Positions 51,727 through 61,119 of a stretch of 64,000 nt of DNA are shown here, piece by piece. Each line of letters begins with the position of its first letter. The stretch's first letter is position 1. A model generated the notes under the pieces. The model had not been told where the DNA came from and made no database searches. It worked only from the letters and a program-made list of their open reading frames with translations. Both the position numbers and the translations under genes were made by a program. The DNA is taken from NCBI RefSeq assembly GCF_017377395.1, contig NZ_CP061800.1:4175633-4239632 (forward strand), in the 5' to 3' direction. This DNA comes from Desulfonema magnum. Its GTDB lineage: Bacteria > Desulfobacterota > Desulfobacteria > Desulfobacterales > 4be13.

Positions 51727-54690
51727 TTACTGCCTTTTTCGTGAAACATATCTTAACACATAAATCGCGTCTTCCAGACTGATCTTGTGATCTTCATTCA
51801 TATCAGCACATGACGGATCCGCGACTTCCATGCCTGTCAGCGCTTTTAATACTGATATGGCATCAGACAGTTCAGGACCATTGCCGCCACATCCCGCAGG
51901 AGGCGTCTCAGCCTGTCTTATCTCCACAGTCTGAGGGCTTCCTTCTATGTCCGGGGCTGAAATTTCAATTTCACCTGTTCTTGCAGCACCGGGATTGGCT
52001 TCATACTCAACTTCTATGATGCCGTCATTCGTTCCGGAGGTTTTGCTGATAATGCTTAACCATGGGTCATGGGTCTGTGCTGTCCAGTTTATCGTGCCTT
52101 TGCCTGCGTTAGAGATATTAATGGTCATTGCTCCGTGTGCTTCGGAAACCTCTTTGAATGGCGGTGAAGCCATTAAAACCGGAGGCATGCCTGAACTCGC
52201 AAATTTTATGGCCCTTACTTCCACAATAACAGAAGCTTCATCCGGATCATTGGAAAAGATTGTTATCTTTCCTGTCTCCTCCGGGTCCCTGACGGCGTCC
52301 CAATCTGTCACAGATACTTCCACAACAGCGTGTTCGTTCGGACGGATACGCTGAATTATCCGGGGCGAAAATGTCAGCCAGTTCTTATCTTCTGATATGC
52401 TGTTGATGACCAAATCACTGTCGCCTGTATTTGCAATGGTAAACTCTGTTTTGTCCTCATCTGTGAAGACCCCTGAGACTTTGCAGGCATAACTGCCAAA
52501 TTTCACATCATCCGTGACATCATCATAGGCAATACGAAAATAGCCATTCTCTCCCCACCAGTCGCCCCAACTGTTTTTCACCTTGAAGCACTGTTGCGTG
52601 TCATCATATCCCACAAGCAGAACCGCATGACCGTTGTCCTCCCAGGAAATGGGTCCGCCATTATAATCATAGACCCCGCCGGTGTAGCTGCCATTAAAAG
52701 TTCCGTCGTCAGGTGTCCTCATGCAGACGATAAGTGGTCCGTCTTGCAAGGCTTCTTTCAAATCATTTACAGTATGATTTTCTCCCCATAACCCCGGGGA
52801 GGGAGTAAACTCTTTTATTTTCAAAAGAAAATCCGGTTCAGCGCATTTGTCATCACAACTACCTTTTGAAGTGGTATAAGGGTAGCAGGATTCCGGGAAA
52901 ATTCCGCTTTTATAAATATAATTCAGGGCATCCCAGTACCATCCGCCGCTGCAACTGCCAACAGAACAGGAAAGAATGGCCTGTTCGGAAATATCATCTT
53001 CCACAGAAAGTCCCGCCTGATTCATAAGGTTCTCAATCATCGCAGCGGTTGCAAAGGCCCAGCACGAACCGCAGGATCCCTGAAACCTGACGGGGCTGTC
53101 ATAAACGCTCCAATCCGCAGACACAGGCAAAGAATCTGAAGCAGGTTTGCGCGGCGGCGCAATACGCGTATTCCAATATGCTTTGACATATTCAGGTATG
53201 ACAAGACCCTTTGCGTATTCGTTGTCTGAAACTTGAAACTTGAAACTTGAAACTTGAAACCTGAGACTTGAGACTTGAGACTTGAGACTTGAGGATGGAG
53301 ACTTAAAACCTGAGTTTCGAGTTTCGAGTCTCGAGTTTCGAGTCTCGAGTCTCAAATTCTGAGGCTGATTAATAATTAATGATTTCGGAGTGACATGAAT
53401 ATCTGATGTGCTGATTTCTTCAGAAAAATTCCTGGAGATATAAGCTGAACCCGAATCTTTTCCATTATCATCATCTTTATAAGCCCCTGCCATTGCATAA
53501 TATCCCTCGCTCTGGCCGGAGATGGAAACAGACCAGCCCAGATAATCCTCTGAAGCCCCGTCATTAGCAACCAATTTTTCCTTCTGAATCCAATGAGTTC
53601 CGTCATATTTAAAAATATAGGCTGAACCGGAATTATATCCTCTGTCATCGTCCGAATCTGCTCCCACCATTGCATACCAGTTTGATCCGCGTCCGGAGAT
53701 GGCGACAGACCTGCCGAAAAAATCGTCTGCCTCTCCGTCATCAGCTGTCAGCTTTGCCTGCTGAATCCAGCGGCTTCCCTCACGCTTAAAAATATAGGCC
53801 GAACCAGAGGCACTTTCATGGTCATCATCCGCATCCGCGCCCACAATCACATACTGTTCCAGGCTCACAGCGCCTGAAACAGAAACCGAAAAACCGAAAA
53901 AGTCGTCTGCCTCTCCGTCGTCTGCTGTCAGCTTTGCCTGCTGAATCCAGCGGTTTCCCTCACGTTTAAAAACGTAGGCCGCTCCCTTATCACCATCATG
54001 AATCGCTCCTACAACAGCATAGTCACCGGAAATACAGACAGATCTGCCGAAATTGTCACCGGCCGCGCCGCGGTCGGAAGTCAGCTTGTCCTGTTCTGTC
54101 CAATCGGTTCCGCTGCGTTTAAAAATATAAGCCGAGCCGGAGTCCTTTCCGCCGTCGTCATCCCTGTAAGCCCCGACAATCGCATAATCACCGGAAACAG
54201 ATACAGAATAGCCAAAATAATCATTTCGTTCGCCATCGCTCGCAACCAGTTTTGCCTGCCGGATCCAGTTGGGTCCCTCACGTTTAAAAATATAGGCCGA
54301 GCCTGTGCCAAAGGCATTGCCATTACTGTTAAAAGCGCCTGCTATGGCATACCACTCTGATTCATGGGCAGAAATGGAAACAGAATGGCCAAAATACTCA
54401 TGACCTGCCCCCTCGGCAGATGCGAGTTTGGCCTCCCGGGTCCAATTGCCGCTGTTATGTTTAAAAATATAAGCCGAACCAGAACCGCCCCCTCCGTTAT
54501 CATCTTTATAAGCGCCTGTAATGGCATAGCACTCTGAGTTTTGTCCGAAAATGGAAACAGACTGACCGAATTCATTGCCTTCGGCCCCGTCATTGGCAGT
54601 GATTTTTTCAGTTTCGGCAAATGCCGCGGAAAACAACAGAAATACAAAAATTGCAGTGAATAAAACCGGGGTATGTTTTTTTGTCATCAT
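51727..54690 (-). CDS. Secreted FG-GAP / papain-family protease with dockerin
   Basis: A 987-residue exported multidomain protein. A signal peptide (about 1-25) is followed by seven FG-GAP-type blades (about 28-415, for example ADDGEADDFFGFSVSVSG ... GSAYIFKREG), which should form a beta-propeller. Residues 445-487 are a heptapeptide tract (RLETRNS, SLRFQVS) encoded by a heptanucleotide array. A papain (C1A) peptidase domain follows: RFQGSCGSCWAFA with Cys near 542, NGHAVLLVGYD with His near 688 and KNSWGDWWGENGYF with Asn near 704. Then come two beta-sandwich modules (TINISNAGKGTINWTAQTHD is BACON-like) and a C-terminal dockerin (DMNEDHKISLEDAIYVLRYV). It probably degrades extracellular protein while anchored or docked at the cell surface. 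Confidence 0.88.
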   Translation of the reverse strand: MMTKKHTPVLFTAIFVFLLFSAAFAETEKITANDGAEGNEFGQSVSIFGQNSECYAITGAYKDDNGGGGSGSAYIFKHNSGNWTREAKLASAEGAGHEYFGHSVSISAHESEWYAIAGAFNSNGNAFGTGSAYIFKREGPNWIRQAKLVASDGERNDYFGYSVSVSGDYAIVGAYRDDDGGKDSGSAYIFKRSGTDWTEQDKLTSDRGAAGDNFGRSVCISGDYAVVGAIHDGDKGAAYVFKREGNRWIQQAKLTADDGEADDFFGFSVSVSGAVSLEQYVIVGADADDDHESASGSAYIFKREGSRWIQQAKLTADDGEADDFFGRSVAISGRGSNWYAMVGADSDDDRGYNSGSAYIFKYDGTHWIQKEKLVANDGASEDYLGWSVSISGQSEGYYAMAGAYKDDDNGKDSGSAYISRNFSEEISTSDIHVTPKSLIINQPQNLRLETRNSRLETRNSGFKSPSSSLKSQVSSLRFQVSSFKFQVSDNEYAKGLVIPEYVKAYWNTRIAPPRKPASDSLPVSADWSVYDSPVRFQGSCGSCWAFATAAMIENLMNQAGLSVEDDISEQAILSCSVGSCSGGWYWDALNYIYKSGIFPESCYPYTTSKGSCDDKCAEPDFLLKIKEFTPSPGLWGENHTVNDLKEALQDGPLIVCMRTPDDGTFNGSYTGGVYDYNGGPISWEDNGHAVLLVGYDDTQQCFKVKNSWGDWWGENGYFRIAYDDVTDDVKFGSYACKVSGVFTDEDKTEFTIANTGDSDLVINSISEDKNWLTFSPRIIQRIRPNEHAVVEVSVTDWDAVRDPEETGKITIFSNDPDEASVIVEVRAIKFASSGMPPVLMASPPFKEVSEAHGAMTINISNAGKGTINWTAQTHDPWLSIISKTSGTNDGIIEVEYEANPGAARTGEIEISAPDIEGSPQTVEIRQAETPPAGCGGNGPELSDAISVLKALTGMEVADPSCADMNEDHKISLEDAIYVLRYVSRKRQ

Positions 54691-55326
54691 ATGTCTTTTT
54701 TCAGATAAATAAATTCAGAATACAGGAGCAATTCTTGTGGCTGCACCTGATATCAGATAAGTGCCTTAGCAAAAAGTTTTTATATATCTTTTTCTGCGAA
54801 CGGAGGAGAAACCCGGCTTTTTTCTGCTAAGGCTAGCGCATTATTTTAATTTTAAAAAAATTGTCCGAACCGTTTTTCTGTACAAAGCATTTTCTCTTTG
54901 TGATAAACTTCGTCATTATACCATTGATTTTTGATAACGGGCTGCTAATATTATTTTCAAATTAAAATTTGACTTCCTTCACAGAAGCTAAAAAGCACAG
55001 ATGGTGGGTTCCGCTTCGCTGCACCCACCCTACATTTCGGGCAGATTATTTTTTGGGAAATTTCTTACACTTTTTCCGGCCTGTAAAACAATCTGCAAAA
55101 TTTTTCTGTGGCAGAGTGCAAACTGATAAATAAAGGATGCTAAAATTTTAAAAAATTTTCCTGATAAAATGGGGATTTTCCTGATATACAATATTGCTTT
55201 TTTAAAATATATTTATTATTTCAGATTGTTTTTAAAAAATCGTTAAAAAATCTAATCTATTGAAATTAAAAAATATTTTATGATACTGAAGTCGGATTTA
55301 AGAGCAAAACAGTCGGATTTTGACAT
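54691..55326. other. Intergenic region with family E and D fragments
   Basis: No gene. It contains a family E fragment (54765-54835, TAAGTGCCTTAGCAAAAAGT ... CTTTTTTCTGCTAAGGC) and the family D hairpin GGTGGGTTCCGCTTCGC / GCACCCACC (55003-55036) followed by CTACATTTCGGGCAGATTAT, which also flanks the copy at 1961. The remainder is very AT-rich. Confidence 0.65.
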
Positions 55327-55848
55327 TCAGGGTCTTAGCCAGCTCAGAAATGTTTTAAAGAATCTGACGGCCTGAGGGTCAGTAACTTTCTGAGTCCAAA
55401 TATGCTGCCCCAACCCCGTCTGAGCCAGGACATATTTCCCAATCGCAATCTGTCCGATTGCGACAATCCCTGTGGATATCTGTCCGATACCAAGGATAAA
55501 ACCAATTGCCAATTGTCCGAGCGCAAACATGCCGCTACATCCCTGTCCGAGCCCGAACAAAATGCCGGCTGCAAGCTGACCCACAGCGATCAGTCCGAAT
55601 GAAGCCTGGCCTATGGCGATACCACCGGCCGCAATCCTTCCCACTGCCACAATCCCCTTGGCAATGATACGTCTGCCAGTCTCAGGACATATCCCCCGGG
55701 TATAATGAAACAATGGGAGACCGAATAACACACGATGGGATGTGAATTCAGCAAAGTAAAGTCCGCTCACAGAAAGGTGACGACGCCAGGTTCCATACCG
55801 TGTTTTTTCAATCTTATAATCTGGTTTCTCCAGTAACATATTCTTCAT
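55327..55848 (-). CDS. Glycine-rich decapeptide-repeat hydrophobic protein
   Basis: A 173-residue protein. A polar N-terminus (about 1-58) contains FHYTRGICPETGRR, with one Cys, and leads into a repeat region (about 60-150) of period near 10-11: GIVAVGRIAAGGIAIGQASF, GLIAVGQLAAGILFGLGQGC, GFILGIGQISTGIVAIGQIA. Each unit has an A/V-I-G-Q or similar core. Such repeats can form stacked membrane or beta-solenoid-like structures; I do not recognise a named family. It has no classical signal peptide. It is a stand-alone gene between repeat-rich regions. Conservation of the pattern argues for a real protein. Confidence 0.65.
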   Translation of the reverse strand: MKNMLLEKPDYKIEKTRYGTWRRHLSVSGLYFAEFTSHRVLFGLPLFHYTRGICPETGRRIIAKGIVAVGRIAAGGIAIGQASFGLIAVGQLAAGILFGLGQGCSGMFALGQLAIGFILGIGQISTGIVAIGQIAIGKYVLAQTGLGQHIWTQKVTDPQAVRFFKTFLSWLRP

Positions 55849-55998
55849 AAGTCAATGTTTTCCTTTCCGGTGCGGCCATATCTGCCAGTTATTTTTAATC
55901 TTTAACTATATCAGAAAGTTATATCAGAAAGCACATGTGCTGCGAGATACAAAAAAGCATTCCTGATACCACAACAGGACAAAAGCAAAACGGAATAG

Positions 55999-56149
55999 TA
56001 AGTACCTAACCATAAGTTTTCGATATTTCCCCTGAAAAGAAAGCCGGCTTTTTTTCCCGGAATGACCCGCCGCCTGTGACGGAAAAAGCCGGGTTTCTCC
56101 CCCGTTCGCGGAAAAAAAGATGTATAAAAAATTTTTGCTCAGGTACTTA
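55999..56149. mobile_element. Family E MITE-like element
   Basis: Ends TAAGTACCTAACCATAAGTT and TTTTTGCTCAGGTACTTA, about 151 bp, closely matching the copy at 50387. Confidence 0.7.
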
Positions 56150-56150
56150 T

Positions 56151-56464
56151 CAGCAGATCGAAAAGTTTCCGGACTGTGCGCGGCGCGGCAAAGACTCCCG
56201 GCTTTTTTTTCAGGACGGGGCACCCCATATGCATCAGGCTAAGACTGCCGGACGGGGTTTGCAACCCCGTCCGAAACGTTTGTTTTCGGGGGTCGGAAAA
56301 TATTTCGGACGGGGTTGCAAACCCCGTCCGGCAGATCACGGGTTAATAAAAACAATGAGTTACGATCTTAGCCTGATGCATATGCGGGGCACCCCCCTCG
56401 CCAGAAAAACCCGGGTCTCTCCCCCGTCCGCCCTGTGACAGCCCAAAAACTTTTCAATCTGCTG
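56151..56464. mobile_element. Family J element with nested family B element
   Basis: Ends CAGCAGATCGAAAAGTTTCC and AAAAACTTTTCAATCTGCTG. The inner family B copy (56226-56384) has perfect 19-bp ends. Its layout is the same as that at 48994, so one may be a copy of the other. Confidence 0.75.
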
Positions 56465-56522
56465 AGTATAAGAATATCACAAAAGATATTAAAAGACATT
56501 ATTCTGATATCTGTTCAATAGA

Positions 56523-58688
56523 CTATAATTGTTTAATAAAATTCCAAATGGCTTCGTAAACACGGTGAGACCCTTCACCTAAAAGTATTCCGTGGCGGGC
56601 AAAATTATATAAGATATATTGTTTATCTTCCGAACCCAGAAGCTGGAATATTCGTCTTGAACCTTTATAATTGACGACCGGATCTTTAAAAGATTGGATG
56701 ACAAGCGCAGGAATTTCTATGGCAGGCAGTTTGGGTTCAAGTTCATCCATCAGTTCCTCAATTTCCTTTACACCTGAAATCGGATTTCGGAAATAATTGA
56801 TATGAGGATTTTCAGGAGTGTTCTCAACAAATTCTTTTTTAGCTCCGTCAAGGTTAACCGCGCTCATGAGACGGTTCCACGCATCCACTGCCGGAGCAAA
56901 TTTTGCGGCGAGATCCTGAAACCGCAGCGGCGGGCAGACAGCAAACCCTCCTTTTATATCACCGATTCTGGCCGCAAGATCAAGCGCCAGGGCCGCGCCC
57001 GTGGAAAAGCCCCCCACGATAACCTGTTTACAAATATTGCTCATAATCGCATAACCCGTATCAACAGATTCCACCCAGTCCCTGTATGTTCTGTTGGCAA
57101 GATCATCAGGAGATGTGCCATGTCCCTTTAAGCGGGGACAGTAAACCCATAAGCCTCTCTGGGCAAGATATTTTGCCAGCCCTGTTACCTCAAGAGGGGC
57201 TGCCATATATCCGTGAACAAGAAGCACCCCTGTCTCCCTGGAAGCTCCCCGGAGGAGAAAAGGTCTTCCCACATGTTTGCTTTTTGATTCTCCTTCAATA
57301 TAAAACATTTCATAATCTTTTTCAAAATCAATAAGTTCCTTATTTTTTAAATACTCAGATATCTTGTGTCTTATTCGGAAAGCAGGCTGCCATGCAAGAC
57401 CGCGCATCACACGCTGAAGTGATATCAGGGGTTCCACCTCGTTGGCCATCACCAGAATCGGGTTGTCAACGCGCATCCGATGAAAATCAAAAACAGAAGA
57501 GAATTTGGATGCATCCTTTATCAGCATATTTTCTTCCGTTTTTACAACGCCCTTTTCCAGAGCGATTGTAATAAACTCTTTGAACTTGTTATAACGGTCG
57601 TCCGTGAGAAGCGGAATCTGATTGGCATCGAGACTTGTATGATGGCTGGAGACCTTCTTATGAAGGTTCCGGGTCGCGGCAAGAAATACCCTTCGCCTCA
57701 GATCATGCGGATCAATTTTTTTAAATGGCATCAGCCTGAGAAGGGACGCAAAAAGGTGATCGTGGTTTACCGTGGTCATGCTGTAAATAGATGACATATA
57801 ACGTTCCATAATATCCATTGCCGCCCTCCGCATGATTTGTCTGGACGGAATGGGGTCATCAAAATTTATCTCACACATTGCGCCTGAGATATCTTTTTCG
57901 ATAACCGTGTTGCATAAGAAATCACGGATCCGAATCGGTTCACCAAAACGTATATCTATATCCACTCCGGAAAGAAGCATGGCACCTTCGGTCATAATCT
58001 CCTCTGTTGCGCGTTCTGAAATATCTTCGACAAGATTTTCGGCAAGCTTGTTGAGGATATTTTCCCGTGCCCTTATGGGATAATAAGTCAGATTCACCGG
58101 AACAATATATGTGGATTTCTCAAGCACAGATTCAATTGAATCTATTTTAAAAAGCGTTAACAGACGGTTTGCTTCATCAGGCCATTCTGTTCCCATATTG
58201 TGCAGGCGCTGCCGATAGAATTCCGTTCTGAGCGCCAGCGTCGCGGCCCCTGTATGCGGCCGATGTTTGCCTTCGGGAGACGATATCATAAATCGCCCTT
58301 TTTCAAATATCTTTTTATTTTTTACCATCAGGCCCTCGGGGAAAATAATCCAGTGAGCTTCTCCGGTCAGCAGACTTTTTACGATGATCAGATCTCTGTC
58401 AGGGTTTTTGGTGGAAACCGCGCCCACTTTGTCGAGATAAACCCCCAGAGCGCCTTTGAAAAGCTCGTAATCCGCAAGAGACCATACCGGAATCCCTGTC
58501 AGATGATGGATATAATAAGGCATTATAAGGGTTTCTATCCGGGTAAAATGATTGATCACAAAAATAACAGAGGCATTTTCAGGAATATTCTCTTTCCCAT
58601 GAATATTTATCCTGGCTTTTGAAATTTTGGAAAGCGTCTTTATGGCAAAACGTGATGTGAGATAAGCAAAACGGCTCATATTTGTCAC
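56523..58688 (-). CDS. PlsC-type acyltransferase fused to alpha/beta hydrolase
   Basis: A 721-residue protein. The N-terminal part is a lysophospholipid acyltransferase-like domain: INHFTRIETLIMPYY (about 45-59), in which the usual HX4D is NHFTRIE, so the acidic residue is Glu and shifted, and IIFPEGLMVKNKK (about 113-125). A helical middle leads into a C-terminal alpha/beta hydrolase (about 488-721): GVLLVHGYMAAPLE, the nucleophile elbow GGFSTG with Ser562, Asp669 in SFKDPVV and a candidate His699 in FARHGILLG. It is likely a cytoplasmic or membrane-surface lipid-remodelling enzyme with acyl transfer and (thio)ester hydrolysis in one chain. Substrates are unknown. It lies upstream of nothing else on this strand within 1 kb. 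Confidence 0.82.
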   Translation of the reverse strand: MTNMSRFAYLTSRFAIKTLSKISKARINIHGKENIPENASVIFVINHFTRIETLIMPYYIHHLTGIPVWSLADYELFKGALGVYLDKVGAVSTKNPDRDLIIVKSLLTGEAHWIIFPEGLMVKNKKIFEKGRFMISSPEGKHRPHTGAATLALRTEFYRQRLHNMGTEWPDEANRLLTLFKIDSIESVLEKSTYIVPVNLTYYPIRARENILNKLAENLVEDISERATEEIMTEGAMLLSGVDIDIRFGEPIRIRDFLCNTVIEKDISGAMCEINFDDPIPSRQIMRRAAMDIMERYMSSIYSMTTVNHDHLFASLLRLMPFKKIDPHDLRRRVFLAATRNLHKKVSSHHTSLDANQIPLLTDDRYNKFKEFITIALEKGVVKTEENMLIKDASKFSSVFDFHRMRVDNPILVMANEVEPLISLQRVMRGLAWQPAFRIRHKISEYLKNKELIDFEKDYEMFYIEGESKSKHVGRPFLLRGASRETGVLLVHGYMAAPLEVTGLAKYLAQRGLWVYCPRLKGHGTSPDDLANRTYRDWVESVDTGYAIMSNICKQVIVGGFSTGAALALDLAARIGDIKGGFAVCPPLRFQDLAAKFAPAVDAWNRLMSAVNLDGAKKEFVENTPENPHINYFRNPISGVKEIEELMDELEPKLPAIEIPALVIQSFKDPVVNYKGSRRIFQLLGSEDKQYILYNFARHGILLGEGSHRVYEAIWNFIKQL

Positions 58689-59250
58689 TCGTCATTCATT
58701 ATTGTCAGAATCATCTTTTTCATCATTCCTGATCAACCAGAATCAGCAGATCAAAAAAGTTCACTCCCGTTTGAGGCGCTCAGGCATGTCAGAGGCGTCT
58801 CTCTGCTTTCACGAGGATCGCCCGGACGCGGAACTCCGAACTTTCCGATAAAAATAAATTGTAAAACAAAATGGTGAGATAAGTCAATGGGGCGAAGAGA
58901 GTATTCAGGCGCATGGGTTTTCTGCTTTTGGTACCCTGCCGAACCAACCAAAACAAAAATTCAGATAAATTCCGAATTTCAGATAAGACTGAATTCCGGT
59001 CATTGTGATTTATAATTTATTTGGAATTTGTTTTTTGGATATTGAGATTTATTTGTCATTTGTTCTTTGTGAAGGCTGCCGGACGGGGTTTGCAACCCCG
59101 TCCGAAACGTTTGCGGGCGGCGATCCGGAAAATATTCCGGACGGGGTTGCAAACCCCGTCCGGCAAAATCAGAGTTAATAAAAACAGTAGGTTGTAATCT
59201 TAGCCTGATGCATATGGTGAAAAACCCGGCTTTTTCATGAGTGTTTATTG
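58689..59250. other. Intergenic region with family B right-end copy
   Basis: No gene. A family J half-site (CAGCAGATCAAAAAAG) lies at 58743. Sequence 59077-59216 is a family B element lacking its left end but keeping the core hairpins and the right end CTTAGCCTGATGCATATG. Confidence 0.65.
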
Positions 59251-59961
59251 TCATTTGCTCTTTGTTTTTTGCGATCTGAAAGACAAACAATTGTGGATAT
59301 CAGTTATTATTTTTTCAGAAATCTTTGACAAGGCTTTTCCCATGGCTTCGGCGAGATGTCTGGGATTTTTTTGGGCACACAATTCTTTTGCATTGTATTT
59401 TTTCTGCAAAAGAATTTTTTTGCTTATATCGGGTTCGTTTTCCGCCATCAAAGTGATACTGACAGCTAAAACAGCCTGCCATGAATCCGCCTCATCCTGC
59501 TCGAAAAATTCATCAACCGTCCCCTCGATCAGATGGGAGCAGGACAGGCTTTTATCAAAAGCAAACACCGCTTCGAAGAGCCCGGATGCTTTTATATCTC
59601 TTGCCAAAAAATAGCTGACAATATCCCCGGGTTTAGCCCACCATTTATGATAAATATATGTGTCTCTCTTAAAAGCGCCTTCTTTAAAGACAATTTTATT
59701 TGTATCATAAAAAGGTGCCGCCTGAAAGCGTTCCACCCTTATCACAAAAGGAAGGGGAGGCGATTTGGGATTTGGGATTTGGGATTTGGAATTTGGAATT
59801 GTCGAGTTTCCAGTTTCCAGTTTCCAGTTTCGGACAACAGGAGGATCATATTCAAGAGAATAATAGTTTATCTTTTGGGCTGTCTCTTTAAGATTCAGAC
59901 ATCCTGCCAGAGACAGAACAACGAAAACGAATAAAAAAAATATTTTTTCAGAATGATTCAT
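59251..59961 (-). CDS. ABC-type transport auxiliary lipoprotein (Mla/Pqi-like)
   Basis: A 236-residue lipoprotein. The signal peptide MNHSEKIFFLFVFVVLSLAGC has a lipobox (SLAGC, Cys21). The mature part starts NYYSLEYDPP (the YxL motif of ABC_trans_aux/PqiC-type proteins), followed by IRVERFQAAPFYDTNKIVFK and a conserved YHKWWAKPGDIV segment. I chose ATG at 59961 because GAGGAT lies 8 bp upstream and the longer frame (from 60018) would overlap the MCE gene and hide the signal peptide. Residues 43-66 are encoded by a heptanucleotide array (59763-59831) inserted in the linker after the YYSLEY motif. It is last in a cluster with MCE and ATPase genes for phospholipid transport across the envelope. 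Confidence 0.85.
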   Translation of the reverse strand: MNHSEKIFFLFVFVVLSLAGCLNLKETAQKINYYSLEYDPPVVRNWKLETGNSTIPNSKSQIPNPKSPPLPFVIRVERFQAAPFYDTNKIVFKEGAFKRDTYIYHKWWAKPGDIVSYFLARDIKASGLFEAVFAFDKSLSCSHLIEGTVDEFFEQDEADSWQAVLAVSITLMAENEPDISKKILLQKKYNAKELCAQKNPRHLAEAMGKALSKISEKIITDIHNCLSFRSQKTKSK

Positions 59962-60007
59962 TGGAATATCCTCGCTACCTGAAACATTTTTCTTCAATCT
60001 CGGATTT

Positions 60008-61063
60008 TCAGTCTTCAATTTTTTTGGACGGAATCGGATGCCCGAAAATCAGTTGGGAAGGCTGATCAGAAATTGTGTCAACAAAATTATCTAAATTTTC
60101 ACTTGCTTTTTCAAGATTCTGAAGGGTGACAAGCAGATGACGCTGCAAGGTGGAAAATCTGACCTCTGAATTTTTTATCAGACGGGTTCCCTGGTCCAGG
60201 AAAATATCCGCATTTTCCATTGAGCTTTCCAAACTGGCAGCTGCTTTATTAAGACGCTTTTCATTGTCTGAGACAATTTTTCCGATTCCGTTGACGGTAT
60301 TATTTATGCTGGAAATTGTCTTGTTTGCATTTGCCGACAGCTTGTTCATATTTTTATTGAGGTCAGAGACCGTCTGATTGGCGTTTTGGGCAAGACTATT
60401 TAAAGATTCGCTGGTCTTTTCAAGGGAACTGATAATTCTGTCCCATTTTTCAGGTTCCAAAATTTTGTCAATTTTTGCCAGGGATGACCGGATATCCGAT
60501 GACAACCCCTTTACCTCCGCATCTTCAAATATCTGGTTTATTCTGTCAACGCTTCTTTTCAGCCTGTGAGAAATCCCTTTTGTATCTAATTCACTGACAA
60601 GATCAAGTACCTCATCCATGCCGTCCATGAGCATTTTGATACCAGATGGTTTTACAACGACAATAGGATATTCCGTATAAAAGCTTATGGGAGGATGATA
60701 ATCCGGTTCCCCTTCCTTTTTTCGGTCAATTTCAATAAACATAATGCCTGTAATTCCAACGGATTTGAGCTGCGCGTACATATCTGATTCAAGCTGCATC
60801 TCTTCTTCTATTGTCAGTATGACTTCAATCAGGGTTCCGTCCGGAGCCACGCCCACGCTTTTCACCCGACCGATGGCAACACCTCTGTATTTTACCGGAG
60901 AATCCCTGTCCAGTCCCTGCACGGATTCATCAAAATACGCGACATAATTTTGCCCTTTTTCAAAATAATTGGACATCCCGAGCCATATAATAGCGGTAAC
61001 GGCGATGGCAAGTCCGACAATCATAAACAGACCCACTGCAAATGCGGTTTTATTTGAGGCCAT
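60008..61063 (-). CDS. MlaD/MCE-domain lipid transport protein
   Basis: A 351-residue protein. An N-terminal membrane anchor (about 8-29, AVGLFMIVGLAIAVTAIIWL) is followed by one MCE domain (about 38-115): YVAYFDESVQGLDRDSPVKY, RGVAIGRVKSVGV and QLKSVGITGIMFIEI. A long helical, Asn/Ser-rich tail (about 150-345) resembles the C-terminal needle or coiled region of extended MCE proteins. It should form a hexameric lipid-binding ring in the periplasm. It lies 56 bp downstream of the ATPase gene; the lipoprotein gene follows 46 bp later. Confidence 0.92.
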   Translation of the reverse strand: MASNKTAFAVGLFMIVGLAIAVTAIIWLGMSNYFEKGQNYVAYFDESVQGLDRDSPVKYRGVAIGRVKSVGVAPDGTLIEVILTIEEEMQLESDMYAQLKSVGITGIMFIEIDRKKEGEPDYHPPISFYTEYPIVVVKPSGIKMLMDGMDEVLDLVSELDTKGISHRLKRSVDRINQIFEDAEVKGLSSDIRSSLAKIDKILEPEKWDRIISSLEKTSESLNSLAQNANQTVSDLNKNMNKLSANANKTISSINNTVNGIGKIVSDNEKRLNKAAASLESSMENADIFLDQGTRLIKNSEVRFSTLQRHLLVTLQNLEKASENLDNFVDTISDQPSQLIFGHPIPSKKIED

Positions 61064-61119
61064 TGTGTTGTTGGTATTTGGTTTTCAGGTGATTAATCTT
61101 TGCTGATTTTTTCAAAAAA

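Larger units (their letters stand above)
55849..56522. other. Gap filled by family E, J and B elements
   Basis: Family E (55999-56149) directly adjoins family J (56151-56464), which carries a nested family B element (56226-56384). No gene is supported. Confidence 0.7.
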
